A DNA stretch of 64,000 nucleotides from Leifsonia sp. CL147 (lineage in GTDB: Bacteria > Actinomycetota > Actinomycetes > Actinomycetales > Microbacteriaceae). Shown here in pieces: positions 7,588 through 16,678 of this stretch (the stretch's first letter is position 1; every line of letters starts with the position of its first letter). Position numbers and translations under genes: made by a program. The DNA lies in contig NZ_FOTM01000015.1 in assembly GCF_900114565.1 (NCBI RefSeq), positions 1-64,000 of the forward strand. Direction: 5' to 3'. A model generated the notes under the pieces. That model did no database searches. It saw only the letters and a program-made list of their open reading frames with translations, and was not told the origin of the DNA.

Positions 7588-8208
7588 TCAGCGGCCGGCC
7601 TCCCGTCGGCGCCTCCGCCGCTCGCGCCAGGACAGTCCCGACTCGGCGTCCCGCTCGGCGCGGCGTCGCGCCTCCGACTGCCGCAGGCGCTCGTCCCGCC
7701 GCTGCCGCCAGCGCTGGACCTCCGCATCCACATCGCGGGTCGCGGTCACGACCGGCGGGCCGCCCTGCAGCTGGCGGCGCGCCTCGATCACCCGGCGGTT
7801 GAAGTCGTGGAGGTGCTCCCGGACACTGCTCTCCGACGCCAGCCGGTCGAGCCTGGCGTCCAGCTCCCTGTCCTCGGTGCGCAGCGTCAGGGCCGGCGGT
7901 CCCAATCCCGTCAGCTGCTCGCGCTCGATCTTGCGCCGGATCCACCAGTCCGGGTCGTGCGTCCCGGTCAGCCCCGGCAGCGGCTTGCCGGCGCCCGGCA
8001 GGTTGTCGAAGTCGCCGCGACGGATCGCCTGCTGGATGCTCGTCTCGACGATCTGCGCGCGCTGCTCCATGCTCGGCTGGCCGGCGTTCGCCTCCTCCAC
8101 CTGCTCGCCACGGGCCTCGGCATCGCGTCGCACGCGGTACCGCGCGGCCTCGACGAGCGGGTCGGACTCGCCAGCCGCGCGACGGGATTCGTCACGGTCG
8201 CGCGCCAT
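7588..8208 (-). CDS. DUF1992 family protein (DnaJ-homologue subfamily C member 28-like)
   Basis: The 206-residue protein starts at the ATG giving MARDRDESRR. The longer frame upstream is Ser/Gly-rich and unlikely. The core has the DUF1992 signature AIRRGDFDNLPGAGKPLP followed by the DPDWW..RKIE segment. The C-terminus is Arg/Glu-rich and helical (WRERRRRRREAGR). Bacterial members are annotated DnaJ-family domain proteins although the J domain itself is absent here. The function is unknown. It is transcribed alone, divergent from the candidate small RNA. Confidence 0.85.
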   Translation of the reverse strand: MARDRDESRRAAGESDPLVEAARYRVRRDAEARGEQVEEANAGQPSMEQRAQIVETSIQQAIRRGDFDNLPGAGKPLPGLTGTHDPDWWIRRKIEREQLTGLGPPALTLRTEDRELDARLDRLASESSVREHLHDFNRRVIEARRQLQGGPPVVTATRDVDAEVQRWRQRRDERLRQSEARRRAERDAESGLSWRERRRRRREAGR

Positions 8209-8340
8209 GGAACCAGGGTACGCCCGACCTCCGACGCCGCTGGAGTCGTCCTCAGCGCCCGCAGCGCCCGCCGAGCGCGCGCCGCTGGACGCGCGTGGTG
8301 AACCAGAGGTGAACATCCGGAGCTGGTGCCGGGAGACGGG

Positions 8341-8377
8341 TTGACTTTCCCCGAAAGCGTTTTAGTGTGTGCACTAA
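8341..8377 (+). promoter_or_regulatory. Promoter with palindromic operator for the candidate RNA
   Basis: TTGACT (8341-8346) and TAGTGT (8363-8368) are spaced by 16 bases. A 16-bp palindrome TTAGTG-TGTG-CACTAA (8362-8377) covers the -10 and probable start of transcription, as expected for a TetR- or MarR-type repressor site. Confidence 0.55.
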
Positions 8378-8490
8378 GCAACCGGATGGCAGGCTGAACC
8401 GCAGGGGTCGGGCAGCTGTACTGCGTTCCCGGTGCGCGGCGGTCGGCTTTTCGGGTGAGCCGACCGCCGCAACGTTTTCCCCCGTTTTTT
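8375..8490 (+). ncRNA. Candidate small regulatory RNA (or leader) with own promoter and terminator
   Basis: Between the DUF1992 gene and the methyltransferase gene is a unit that looks like a short transcript: a promoter at 8341-8368, about 60 bases with no long frame, then a 12-bp perfect stem (8437-8448 with 8458-8469, CGGCGGTCGGCT) followed by CAACGTTTTCCCCCGTTTTTT. That is a classical Rho-independent terminator, rare in high-GC DNA. The body has smaller complementary stretches such as CTGTACTGCG. No known RNA family was recognised. It could also be an attenuated leader of the gene at 8554. Confidence 0.5.
8437..8490 (+). terminator. Rho-independent terminator
   Basis: A 12-bp GC-rich stem with a 9-base loop (8437-8469) is followed by two T runs ending near 8490. 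It ends the candidate RNA, or acts as an attenuator before the gene at 8554. Confidence 0.75.
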
Positions 8491-8553
8491 GCTTCGCGGC
8501 GACATGGTCCGCCGCTTCGCGCGCGCCGCATCCCTCGGGTTACGCTGGCGAAC

Positions 8554-9183
8554 GTGAGCGATGACGAACATCTGAGGATGGTGCGCGAGCGTTTCGACGA
8601 CCGCGCCGCCACCTACGACGAGAGCTCGATGCACACCGGCCTCGCCAGGGCCGTCGCCGCCTTCGCCGACCTCTCCCCCGTGGATGCGGTGCTCGACGTG
8701 GCGACCGGCACCGGCCTGGTGCTGCGCGCGATCCGGGACCGCGGCTTCGGCGGCGACGTCGCCGGCGTGGACCTGTCACCGCTCATGGTGGAGGAGGCGC
8801 GCCGCCATCTCCCCGACGCGAACCTGTCGGTCGGGGATGCGACCCGGCTCCCGTTCCCCGGCGATGCCTTCGATCTCGTGACCTGTGTGACCGGCCTCCA
8901 GCTGTTCGCGCATCCCGAGGTCGCGATCGCGGAGTGGGCGCGCGTGCTGCGTCCGGGCGGCCGCGCGATCACGGCGACGTTCCTGTCGGTCGACCGGTCA
9001 CGTCACGGCGGCGCCCCGCAGCCCGGGCTCAGCGACCACATCCCCTTCGACTCGGTCGAGCACCTCGCGGCGACGGTCGCACCCGCCGGCTTCACGATCG
9101 CGCGAACGGAGACGTGGAGGGACGGCGACGACGAGCTGCTGATCGCCGAGTTGCGCCAGGCCGAGCCGGCGCCGGAAGGCTGA
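8554..9183 (+). CDS. Class I SAM-dependent methyltransferase (UbiE/Methyltransf_11 type)
   Basis: The 209-residue protein starts at GTG 8554 (VSDDEHLRMVRERFDDRAATYDE). It has motif I VLDVATGTGLVLRAI, motif II GVDLSPLMVEEARRHL, motif III DLVTCVTGLQLF and the VLRPGGRAI post motif. The N-terminal FDDRAATYDESS helix is typical of UbiE-like enzymes. There is no quinone-biosynthesis gene nearby, so the substrate is open. It lies about 65 bases after the candidate RNA terminator and is tail-to-tail with the monooxygenase gene. Confidence 0.82.
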   Translation: MSDDEHLRMVRERFDDRAATYDESSMHTGLARAVAAFADLSPVDAVLDVATGTGLVLRAIRDRGFGGDVAGVDLSPLMVEEARRHLPDANLSVGDATRLPFPGDAFDLVTCVTGLQLFAHPEVAIAEWARVLRPGGRAITATFLSVDRSRHGGAPQPGLSDHIPFDSVEHLAATVAPAGFTIARTETWRDGDDELLIAELRQAEPAPEG

Positions 9184-9190
9184 GCCGCCC

Positions 9191-10660
<1,470 letters not shown>

Positions 10661-10727
10661 CTACCCGCTCTCCCCGTCGATCCCGCGCGCGATTCCGTGC
10701 GCGACCAGCCATTCTGGCGGAGCGGAG

Positions 10728-10746
10728 GGCCCTTGCCGCAAGCCCC
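10728..10746 (-). promoter_or_regulatory. Rifamycin-associated element (RAE)
   Basis: The minus strand reads GGGGCTTGCGGCAAGGGCC, an imperfect inverted repeat (CTTGC/GCAAG core) 70 bases before the rox start. Established work describes a 19-bp RAE of this form upstream of rifamycin-inducible rox, helR-type and other resistance genes in actinomycetes. The match was made by eye from memory of the consensus. Confidence 0.8.
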
Positions 10747-10845
10747 GTCCCGGACGGTATCCTGGAAATGCGGGAGGCGCGCAGCGCGATGGCATCCGCG
10801 CCCCAGCTCGTCGGACCGCGCGATGCCCTCACCGCATCGTCTGCG

Positions 10846-11388
10846 TCAGCGCTTCGAGCGCTCCCGCCACTCGTCGGCGAGCATCCCGAGCAGCACCTCG
10901 TCCAGGAACTCGCCGAGCACCCACGCCGACGACCGCAGCACGCCCTCGCGGACGAACCCGTTCCGCTCGGCGGCCGCCAGCATCGCGTGGTTGTCCGCCA
11001 GCGTCTCGACCTGCAGCCGCTGCATCCCGCGCACGTCGAACCCGTAGTGGCAGAGCACGGCGACAGCATCCGTGCCGTATCCCTTGCCGCGGGCCGCCGG
11101 CAGCAGCCCGAGCCCCAGGTGCGCGAACCGGTTGTGCGTGTCGATGCCCCACAGGTCCGCGCTGCCGATGAGGCTCCCGCCCTCCAGCTCGATCACCGAG
11201 AACGTGACGGACGTCAGCTTGGATTCGTCCACGACCAGGCGCGGATCCTTCGACTCGGGCCGGATCGGCCTCCACGGCCCGCCCTCCGCCCGCGACGAGT
11301 TCACCACGTCGTCGTACAGCTCGGTGCGAAGGATGGGGATGTCGTCTTCGTGCCGGGCGCGCAGCCCGACCGTGGTCCCGGTCAGCAT
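10846..11388 (-). CDS. GNAT-family N-acetyltransferase (RimJ/RimL-like)
   Basis: The 180-residue protein has the GNAT acetyl-CoA motif A LGLGLLPAARGKGYGTDAV (R/Q-x-x-G-x-G/A form) and the RimL-type motif FDVRGMQRLQVETLADNHAMLAAAERNGFVREGV. It probably acetylates a protein N-terminus or small amine. The start ATG follows the weak site AGGAACGAAGC. It lies upstream of rox in the same direction, but the 188-base gap with the RAE argues for separate transcription. Confidence 0.83.
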   Translation of the reverse strand: MLTGTTVGLRARHEDDIPILRTELYDDVVNSSRAEGGPWRPIRPESKDPRLVVDESKLTSVTFSVIELEGGSLIGSADLWGIDTHNRFAHLGLGLLPAARGKGYGTDAVAVLCHYGFDVRGMQRLQVETLADNHAMLAAAERNGFVREGVLRSSAWVLGEFLDEVLLGMLADEWRERSKR

Positions 11389-11651
11389 GCTTCGTTCCTA
11401 GCCGACCCGGGCCTCCACGGGAAGAGCCGACCCGTGCGCGGTCAGGCGCGTGCCTCCCGTGACGTCCCCCCTTGTGCCCCAGTTCGGGGCAGAGTCCGCG
11501 GTGACTGCTGCGGCTCGGAACGTTTGCGGGCGCTCGCCCCGCCGCATACGTTCCAAACACCCGCAGACACCGCGCGCGCACGCCCGGGGAACCGCAGACG
11601 GAGGGCGGGAGCCGGGTGTGCCGCTAGGGTGGCGTTCAGAGGAGGCTGCCC

Positions 11652-11987
11652 ATGGACCCGTCGGAACGTTTCGAGGCGCTCGTCGCGGAGTTCGCGGACC
11701 TCCCCGGAGTGATCCCGCCCGGCGCCACGAAGGGATTCGGTTCCGGCGCCCTCCGCATCCAGGGCAAGATCTTCGCCATGCTCGTTCGCGGGCGCCTGGT
11801 CGTGAAGTTGCCCGCCGAACGCGTCGCGATACTCGTCGGGGCCGGCGAGGGCATTTTCTTCGACGCCAACAAGGGCACGCCGATGAAGAACTGGCTGTCC
11901 CTGGGCGAGGATTCGACGCTGGACTGGTCCCAGCTCACCCACGAGGCGCTGTCCTTCGTGGGCGCGGACCGCAGCCCCCGGCCCTAG
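11652..11987 (+). CDS. TfoX/Sxy N-terminal-domain-like protein
   Basis: The 111-residue protein has GATKGFGSGALRIQGKIFAMLVRGRLVVKLPAERVAILVGAGEG, a layout close to TfoX-N/YjbR-like small proteins (KMFG..AL.v.GK.FA...LvlKLp..rv), with a helical C-terminus (WSQLTHEALSFVG). AGGAGGCTGCCC provides a strong ribosome site. These single-domain proteins are common in actinobacteria and of unknown function, and a competence role should not be assumed. The 260 bases upstream hold only GC-rich partial palindromes (for example GGAACG/CGTTCC near 11518-11552). Confidence 0.65.
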   Translation: MDPSERFEALVAEFADLPGVIPPGATKGFGSGALRIQGKIFAMLVRGRLVVKLPAERVAILVGAGEGIFFDANKGTPMKNWLSLGEDSTLDWSQLTHEALSFVGADRSPRP

Positions 11988-12013
11988 TCCGCGCCTCCGG
12001 CCGAGCCCGCAGC

Positions 12014-12094
12014 GAAGGAGATCCGAACGGCTCCCGTTCGAATCTCCTTCACTACTGCCATTCGAAGGAGATCCGACACCCGATCTCCTTCGAT
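12014..12094. repeat. 81-bp inverted-repeat arm, left of mctP
   Basis: This unit contains two adjacent hairpins (built from GAAGGAGAT / ATCTCCTTC arms). It is the reverse complement of 14212-14292 with about 7 differences in 81 bases. It begins 20 bases beyond the mctP stop codon, so it could also terminate that transcript. Confidence 0.85.
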
Positions 12095-12113
12095 TCCCGC
12101 CGGCGGAAGCGCC

Positions 12114-13790
12114 TCACCGATCCAGCGTCGGCTCGTACGGCTCGAGCACCTCCACCACCCGGGGGTCGCCCTCGTCCGCACCGTAGTCCGAGTGCGTCGT
12201 GCGGTCCCATCCGTCCGGAACCTTGGCCGCCCGGAAGATGACCGTCAGGATGACCGACACGAGCGCGTTGATGACGAACGCGGTGACGGCGATGTAGACC
12301 GGCACGTTCGTGAACGGGATGGGCGCGATCGAGCCGCCGAAGTGCGCGTGCGTCACCGGGTTCACCACGTTGTACGCGGCGACGGTGCCGTACAGGATCC
12401 CGGCCGCCCATCCGATCAGCAGCGCCCAGCGATGGAACCACCGTGTGTAGAGTCCTGCGACGATCGCCGGGAACGTCTGCAGAATCCATACGCCTCCGAG
12501 CAGCTGCATGTTGATCGCCGCCGACTGGTCCATCAGGATCACGAACAGCAGGGCGCCGAACTTGACCACGAGGGACACGAACTTCGACACCTTCGCCTGC
12601 TCCCCTTCGGTCGCGTTCGGCTTGAACAGGTCGCGGTAGATGTTGCGCGTGAACAGATTGGATGCGGCGATCGACATGATCGCGGCCGGCACCAGGGCGC
12701 CGACGGCGATGGCGGCGAGCGCCACACCGGCGAACCACGACGGGAAGTTGTCGATGAACAGCTGCGGGACCACCAGCTGCGGGTTGACGACACCGTCGAA
12801 TCCGATCGGCTTGGTGCCCGCCTTGATGGCGACGTACCCGAGGAGCGCGAGGAACCCGAGCATCAGCGAGTAGATCGGCAGCACCACGGCGTTGCGGCGG
12901 ATGGTGTTGCGGCTCTTCGTGGACAGCACACCGGTCACCGAGTGCGGATACATGAACAGCGCCATCGCGGATCCGAGGGCGAGCGTCCAGTAGGCGTTGA
13001 AGCTCGACGCCCCCGGGATCACGGAACCGACCGGGAGGTTCGTCGCCGGGTTCGTCGCCGTCATCTTCGTGGTCGCCGCCTTGAAGATCCCGTCCCATCC
13101 GCCGAACTGCGTGGGCAGCCAGATGATCGCGACGATCACGGCGATGTAGATGAGCAGGTCCTTGACCACCGCGATCGCCGCCGGCGCACGCAGTCCGGCC
13201 GTGTAGGTGTACGCGGCGAGGACGACGAAGGCGATGATCAGCGGCAGGTCCTGCGTGAAGGCGTTGGCGCCGCTGCCCAGGCCGAGAACCGTCAGGACCG
13301 CCTTGATGCCGACGAGCTGGAGGGCGATGTACGGCATCGTCGCCACGATCCCGGTCACGGCGATCGCGGTCGAGAGCGTCTTGCTTCCGTAGCGCCCGCC
13401 CACGAAGTCCGCCGGTGTCACGTAGCCGTGGCGGTGCGACACCGACCACAGCCGCGCCATCAGCAGGAAGACGATGGGATACAGGATCACCGTGTACGGG
13501 ACGGCGAAGAAGCCGCTGACCGCACCGGTGCTCCACATCGCCGCGGGAACCGCGATGAAGGTGTAGGCCGTGTAGAGGTCGCCGCCGAGCAGGAACCAGG
13601 TGATCCAGCTCCCGAAGCCCCGGCCGCCGAGGCCCCACTGGTCGAGGGTCCGCATCCCGCGCTCCTCCGGCGTGATCCGCCAGCGAGCCGCGACGAACCC
13701 CATGATCGCGACGATCACGAAGATGATGATGACGACGGTGAGCGCGACACCGTTCACGGGCCGCGCGCCCGAGGCTGCTGCGGCGATCAT
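12114..13790 (-). CDS. mctP: Sodium:solute symporter, monocarboxylate permease MctP-like
   Basis: The 558-residue protein has about 13 transmembrane segments and SSS-family motifs (DQWGLGGRGFGSW near the N-terminus; ADFVGGRYGSKTLSTA; MSIAASNLFTRNIYRDLF in the core). It probably imports monocarboxylates such as lactate, pyruvate or acetate with a cation. The ATG at 13790 overlaps the stop of the DUF3311 gene by ATGA, the standard actinobacterial DUF3311-MctP pair. The longer upstream frame is the antisense of DUF3311 and was not used. The pair is enclosed by 81-bp inverted repeats. Confidence 0.82.
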   Translation of the reverse strand: MIAAAASGARPVNGVALTVVIIIFVIVAIMGFVAARWRITPEERGMRTLDQWGLGGRGFGSWITWFLLGGDLYTAYTFIAVPAAMWSTGAVSGFFAVPYTVILYPIVFLLMARLWSVSHRHGYVTPADFVGGRYGSKTLSTAIAVTGIVATMPYIALQLVGIKAVLTVLGLGSGANAFTQDLPLIIAFVVLAAYTYTAGLRAPAAIAVVKDLLIYIAVIVAIIWLPTQFGGWDGIFKAATTKMTATNPATNLPVGSVIPGASSFNAYWTLALGSAMALFMYPHSVTGVLSTKSRNTIRRNAVVLPIYSLMLGFLALLGYVAIKAGTKPIGFDGVVNPQLVVPQLFIDNFPSWFAGVALAAIAVGALVPAAIMSIAASNLFTRNIYRDLFKPNATEGEQAKVSKFVSLVVKFGALLFVILMDQSAAINMQLLGGVWILQTFPAIVAGLYTRWFHRWALLIGWAAGILYGTVAAYNVVNPVTHAHFGGSIAPIPFTNVPVYIAVTAFVINALVSVILTVIFRAAKVPDGWDRTTHSDYGADEGDPRVVEVLEPYEPTLDR

Positions 13791-14059
13791 TCGTCCACCT
13801 CCGGTCCTCTCACCGCGGCCCGGCGCCGCCGGTCCTCGCGACTGATCAGTCCGTAGCAGATCCAGAGCAGCCCGGCGTCGATCAGCACCCACAGCATCTG
13901 ATACCAGTAGAAGAACGGGATGCCGGCCAGGGTCGGCTCGCTCCGCGCGTAGATCGGGACGATCAGGGGAACCACGATCGCGATCGCGATCAGGATGCCG
14001 GAGATCACGTAGGGCAGGGGGCGCGCCGGCCCCCGGGTCGGAACTTCAGGCGATGACAT
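13787..14059 (-). CDS. DUF3311 small membrane protein
   Basis: The 90-residue protein starts at ATG 14059 with GAAGGGAC upstream. It has two hydrophobic helices (YVISGILIAIAIVVPLIVPIY and FFYWYQMLWVLIDAGLLWICYGL) with the DUF3311 pattern P.FFWYQ. It is translationally coupled to mctP and is probably an accessory subunit of the symporter, comparable to the small partner of other SSS carriers. Confidence 0.85.
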   Translation of the reverse strand: MSSPEVPTRGPARPLPYVISGILIAIAIVVPLIVPIYARSEPTLAGIPFFYWYQMLWVLIDAGLLWICYGLISREDRRRRAAVRGPEVDE

Positions 14060-14211
14060 CAGTGTCCCTTCACCTCGAACCCGCCGGCTCCCGCTGCCCG
14101 CTGGGCCACAGGGAGGCCGGGGAGACCGGTCTATTGCCCGCAACGGTACACCGGTCTTTGCGTTGACGCAGGCGTTTTGCCACGCGCGTCTGCCGTCACC
14201 GCTCCGGGTGT

Positions 14212-14292
14212 ATCGAAGGAGATCGGGTGTCGAATCTCCTTCGAATGGCAGTACTGAAGGAGATTCGAACGGAACTCCTTCGAATCTCCTTC
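14212..14292. repeat. 81-bp inverted-repeat arm, right of mctP operon
   Basis: This arm is the near-perfect reverse complement of 12014-12094. Each arm is itself two palindromes made of ATCGAAGGAGAT / ATCTCCTTCGA. It lies between the DUF3311 gene and the promoter of the SPW gene, about 16 bases before that promoter. Confidence 0.85.
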
Positions 14293-14307
14293 AAGAGAAA
14301 CAACTAT

Positions 14308-14335
14308 TTGATCGGGCGGTCAATCAACCTATAAT
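14308..14335 (+). promoter_or_regulatory. Consensus promoter with TetR-type operator
   Basis: TTGATC (14308-14313) and a perfect TATAAT (14330-14335) are 16 bases apart. The TTGATCGGGCGGTCAA palindrome (14308-14323) overlaps the -35 box and resembles the site at 3598-3612. It probably drives the SPW gene and the following TetR gene. Confidence 0.7.
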
Positions 14336-14373
14336 GGAGGTGACCCCCAGACCGGGAGCCAACTGGCGAAGGG

Positions 14374-14739
14374 ATGTTGGTTTCGATGAATAAGTGGACT
14401 CGCTGGCAGGACTGGGTGGCTGTCGCCGCCGGTCTCTACGCGGCACTGTCGACGATCTGGACGCACCAGATGGGCGCATCCATGCCGATCATGATCGTCC
14501 TCGGTGTGCTGCTGATCGCATCGGGAGTGTGGAGCCTGGCGATGCCGGGACTCGTCGCGATGGAATGGATCCACGCCGTTCTCGGCGTCCTGCTCATCAT
14601 CTCCCCGTGGGTGGGCGGCTATGCCACGGCGACGGGAGCCGCCTGGACATCGTGGATAACGGGTGTCGTCGCGCTGGTCGTCGGCCTCCTGGCCCTCCAG
14701 CCGGCAATGCACACGCATCACCCGCAGGCAACGCACTAG
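14374..14739 (+). CDS. SPW repeat membrane protein
   Basis: The 121-residue protein has four hydrophobic segments and the SPW-repeat features W.DW......G.Y.ALS..W and LLIISPWVGGYA. The frame could start at ATG 14374, where GAAGGG touches the codon, or at ATG 14386. SPW proteins are small actinobacterial membrane proteins of unknown function. The operator-bearing promoter and the TetR gene that follows suggest a stress- or ligand-inducible envelope role. Confidence 0.78.
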   Translation: MLVSMNKWTRWQDWVAVAAGLYAALSTIWTHQMGASMPIMIVLGVLLIASGVWSLAMPGLVAMEWIHAVLGVLLIISPWVGGYATATGAAWTSWITGVVALVVGLLALQPAMHTHHPQATH

Positions 14740-14750
14740 AACACCCCACC

Positions 14751-14777
14751 GCGAGGGGCCGGCTTCCGGCCCCTCGC
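14751..14777 (+). terminator. Hairpin between SPW and TetR genes
   Basis: A 12-bp perfect stem GCGAGGGGCCGG / CCGGCCCCTCGC has a 3-base loop and sits between the SPW stop and the TetR GTG. There is no T tract. It may reduce rather than stop read-through into the TetR gene. Confidence 0.6.
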
Positions 14778-14804
14778 GCCCTATCGAAGCGGCGGCAGCA
14801 GACC

Positions 14805-15398
14805 GTGGAAACCACAGCAGAAGCGCGCACGCGGATCCTCGACGCAGCCGAAACCCTGTTCGCCGAACGCGGCTTCGACGCGACGGCGACGTCGGCCATC
14901 GCCACGGCGGCAGCAGTCCCCAAGGGCCTGCTGTTCTATTACTTCCCGTCCAAGAAGGACATCCTCGCTGCTCTGGTCGGCGAAAGACTGGGCCCGGGCA
15001 AGATCGATCCCGACCCGCTCATCGAACCGGGCGAGCCCGTCCGGTCCCTGCTGAATCTGAGCCAGAAGCTCTTCCGCGTGCAGGCGGACTCCGACGTGAT
15101 CCGCGTGATCGTGTGGCGCGAGCAGCACTCGCATCCGGAGGTCAAGGCCAAGCTGGCCGCCCACCGGCGCGCCCTGTACGCGACGATCGAGAAGGTCCTG
15201 GCCGGCAGCCTCCACATCCCGGTCGGCGGCAAGCGACTCCGTGCCGCCGCGTTGGCGTGGGGAGCGATCGTCACGACTCCCCCGCTGACCGACGAGCCGG
15301 TCGAGGGCGAACCGCACGGACAGGTGGACGACCCCCTCGAGGACCTGACCACGCTGGCCGAGCTGCTGTGCGCCGGCCTGCAGCACGGGTCGGACTAA
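14805..15398 (+). CDS. TetR-family transcriptional regulator
   Basis: The protein has 197 residues from GTG 14805 (METTAEARTRILDAAETLFAERG). The helix-turn-helix TATSAIATAAAVPKGLLFYYF spans about residues 28-48, with a helical C-terminal sensor domain. Sixty-five bases downstream of the SPW gene, it probably represses both through the operator at 14308. The ligand is unknown. The start was placed where TetR homology begins. Confidence 0.83.
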   Translation: METTAEARTRILDAAETLFAERGFDATATSAIATAAAVPKGLLFYYFPSKKDILAALVGERLGPGKIDPDPLIEPGEPVRSLLNLSQKLFRVQADSDVIRVIVWREQHSHPEVKAKLAAHRRALYATIEKVLAGSLHIPVGGKRLRAAALAWGAIVTTPPLTDEPVEGEPHGQVDDPLEDLTTLAELLCAGLQHGSD

Positions 15399-15463
15399 AG
15401 GCCCCGCACCGTCGACGCCGCTCCTCCCCGAGCACCACTGACCCGCACATGTGGATGCGAAGG

Positions 15464-15841
15464 CTAGCGCCCCTGACGCTTCTTGTACGGTTTCGGCTGC
15501 CCTTTCACCGCCGGGGCACGGCCTTTGCCCTTGGAGGCTTTGGCTTTTCCGCCGGCGGGAACGGCCGGCTTCTGGGGCGGCGCAGGGGCCGCAGCGATCT
15601 CCTCCCGCGCCGTCGCGAGAAAGAGGGTTCCGGCGGTGGTGAGCCGGGTGCCCGTGGAGCTTCGGACGAAGAGGGGCGATCCCACTTCTTCTTCGAGCTT
15701 CGCAATCGATGAGTAGAGAGAGGCGAGAGGGATGTTCAGCGCATTCGCCGCACGCGGAAAGTGCAGTTCCTCGGCCACGGCGACGAACCGGACGAGCAGG
15801 GTCACGCCTCCCTTGCGTTCGATCGAACCGTCCACCGACAT
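15464..15841 (-). CDS. LysR-type HTH-only DNA-binding protein
   Basis: The 125-residue protein is a LysR winged helix-turn-helix (LLVRFVAVAEELHFPRAANALNIPLASLYSSIAKLEEEVGSPLFVR, about 14-60) followed by a Lys/Ala/Pro-rich basic tail (about 85-125). The usual 200-residue effector-binding domain is absent, and the tail looks like a non-specific DNA-binding extension. It follows the S4-domain gene by five bases, so the two are probably co-transcribed. The truncation looks stable rather than a decay product, because the frame ends in a composition typical of secondary DNA-binding tails. Confidence 0.75.
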   Translation of the reverse strand: MSVDGSIERKGGVTLLVRFVAVAEELHFPRAANALNIPLASLYSSIAKLEEEVGSPLFVRSSTGTRLTTAGTLFLATAREEIAAAPAPPQKPAVPAGGKAKASKGKGRAPAVKGQPKPYKKRQGR

Positions 15842-15846
15842 CGTCC

Positions 15847-16074
15847 TCACGCGCAGACGCGGACGCTGCGGCCCTCGAAGGTGACGACGTCTCCGAGCTG
15901 GAGCTGCCGTCCGCGGCGGCGGTCGACCTCGCCGTTCACGGTCACGTAGCCGTCGATGATGGCCTCTTTCACGTTTCCGCCGGAGTCGAGGAGCCCGGCG
16001 AACTTGAGGAACTGCCCGAGGCGGATGGCGTCGCCACCGATCGACACGTCGTCTATCCGAGCCGGGTTGGTCAT
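15847..16074 (-). CDS. S4-domain RNA-binding protein
   Basis: The 75-residue protein is a single S4 domain (IRLGQFLKFAGLLDSGGNVKEAIIDGYVTVNGEVDRRRGRQLQLGDVV), like YaaA/RlbA-type proteins that bind rRNA or stalled ribosomes. It is first in a two-gene unit with the LysR-HTH protein and divergent from the ribosome-rescue factor gene at 16176, a context of ribosome quality control. Confidence 0.87.
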   Translation of the reverse strand: MTNPARIDDVSIGGDAIRLGQFLKFAGLLDSGGNVKEAIIDGYVTVNGEVDRRRGRQLQLGDVVTFEGRSVRVCA

Positions 16075-16175
16075 TCCGAAATGCTAGCCCACCCCGTCCC
16101 GGCCCCGGACCTGGTCGGCGGAGGCGGATGCGCGGCGCGCCTCCGCGTCCCGAGCCTGGAGAGGATGATGGACCC

Positions 16176-16613
16176 ATGCCCGCTGCCCATCGCCCCGGCC
16201 TTCGCGTCGACGCCGGGCTCACGATCCCCGAGTCCGAGCTCGCGTGGCGGTTCTCGCGGTCGTCCGGCCCGGGCGGGCAAGGAGTGAACACCGCCGACTC
16301 CCGTGCGGAACTCGTGTGGGATGTGGCGGGCTCCGCCGTTCTGTCACCGGTTCAGCGGGAGCGGCTCCTCGAGCGCCTGAGCGGTCGGCTGGCCGACGGG
16401 AAGCTGACGATCGCGGCATCCGAGCATCGCGCGCAATTGCGCAACCGGGAGGCCGCGCTCACACGGCTGGCCGACCTGGTGGCCGACGCCCTCCTGCCGC
16501 CGGCGCCTGCACGCAGACCGACGCGGCCCAGCCGCGGCGCCAAGCAACGGCGATTGGATGCGAAGAAGCGCCGCACCGACGTCAAGCGTCTGCGTCGTCC
16601 CCCTCAGGACTGA
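16176..16613 (+). CDS. arfB: Alternative ribosome-rescue peptidyl-tRNA hydrolase ArfB
   Basis: The 145-residue protein has a class I release-factor catalytic domain with SSGPGGQGVNTADSRAEL (GGQ at 33-35) but no codon-recognition domain. Its basic C-terminal tail (KQRRLDAKKRRTDVKRLRR) enters the empty mRNA channel in this family. It frees peptides from ribosomes stalled on non-stop messages. ATG 16176 was chosen with GGAGAGG about 12 bases upstream. Confidence 0.9.
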   Translation: MPAAHRPGLRVDAGLTIPESELAWRFSRSSGPGGQGVNTADSRAELVWDVAGSAVLSPVQRERLLERLSGRLADGKLTIAASEHRAQLRNREAALTRLADLVADALLPPAPARRPTRPSRGAKQRRLDAKKRRTDVKRLRRPPQD

Positions 16614-16678
16614 CCACCGGGAAATCCAAATCCACCCCGACAGTACCCAGCCGCCCCCTCGTGCGGGACACTGGCAGC

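Noticed and set aside
8554-9183. Naming the methyltransferase ubiE or menG
   Set aside because: The motif pattern fits the broad family, but no menaquinone genes are nearby and specific residues were not compared.
12014-12094. 81-bp repeats as CRISPR repeats
   Set aside because: Only two copies exist, in opposite orientation, 2.1 kb apart, with no spacers and no cas genes.
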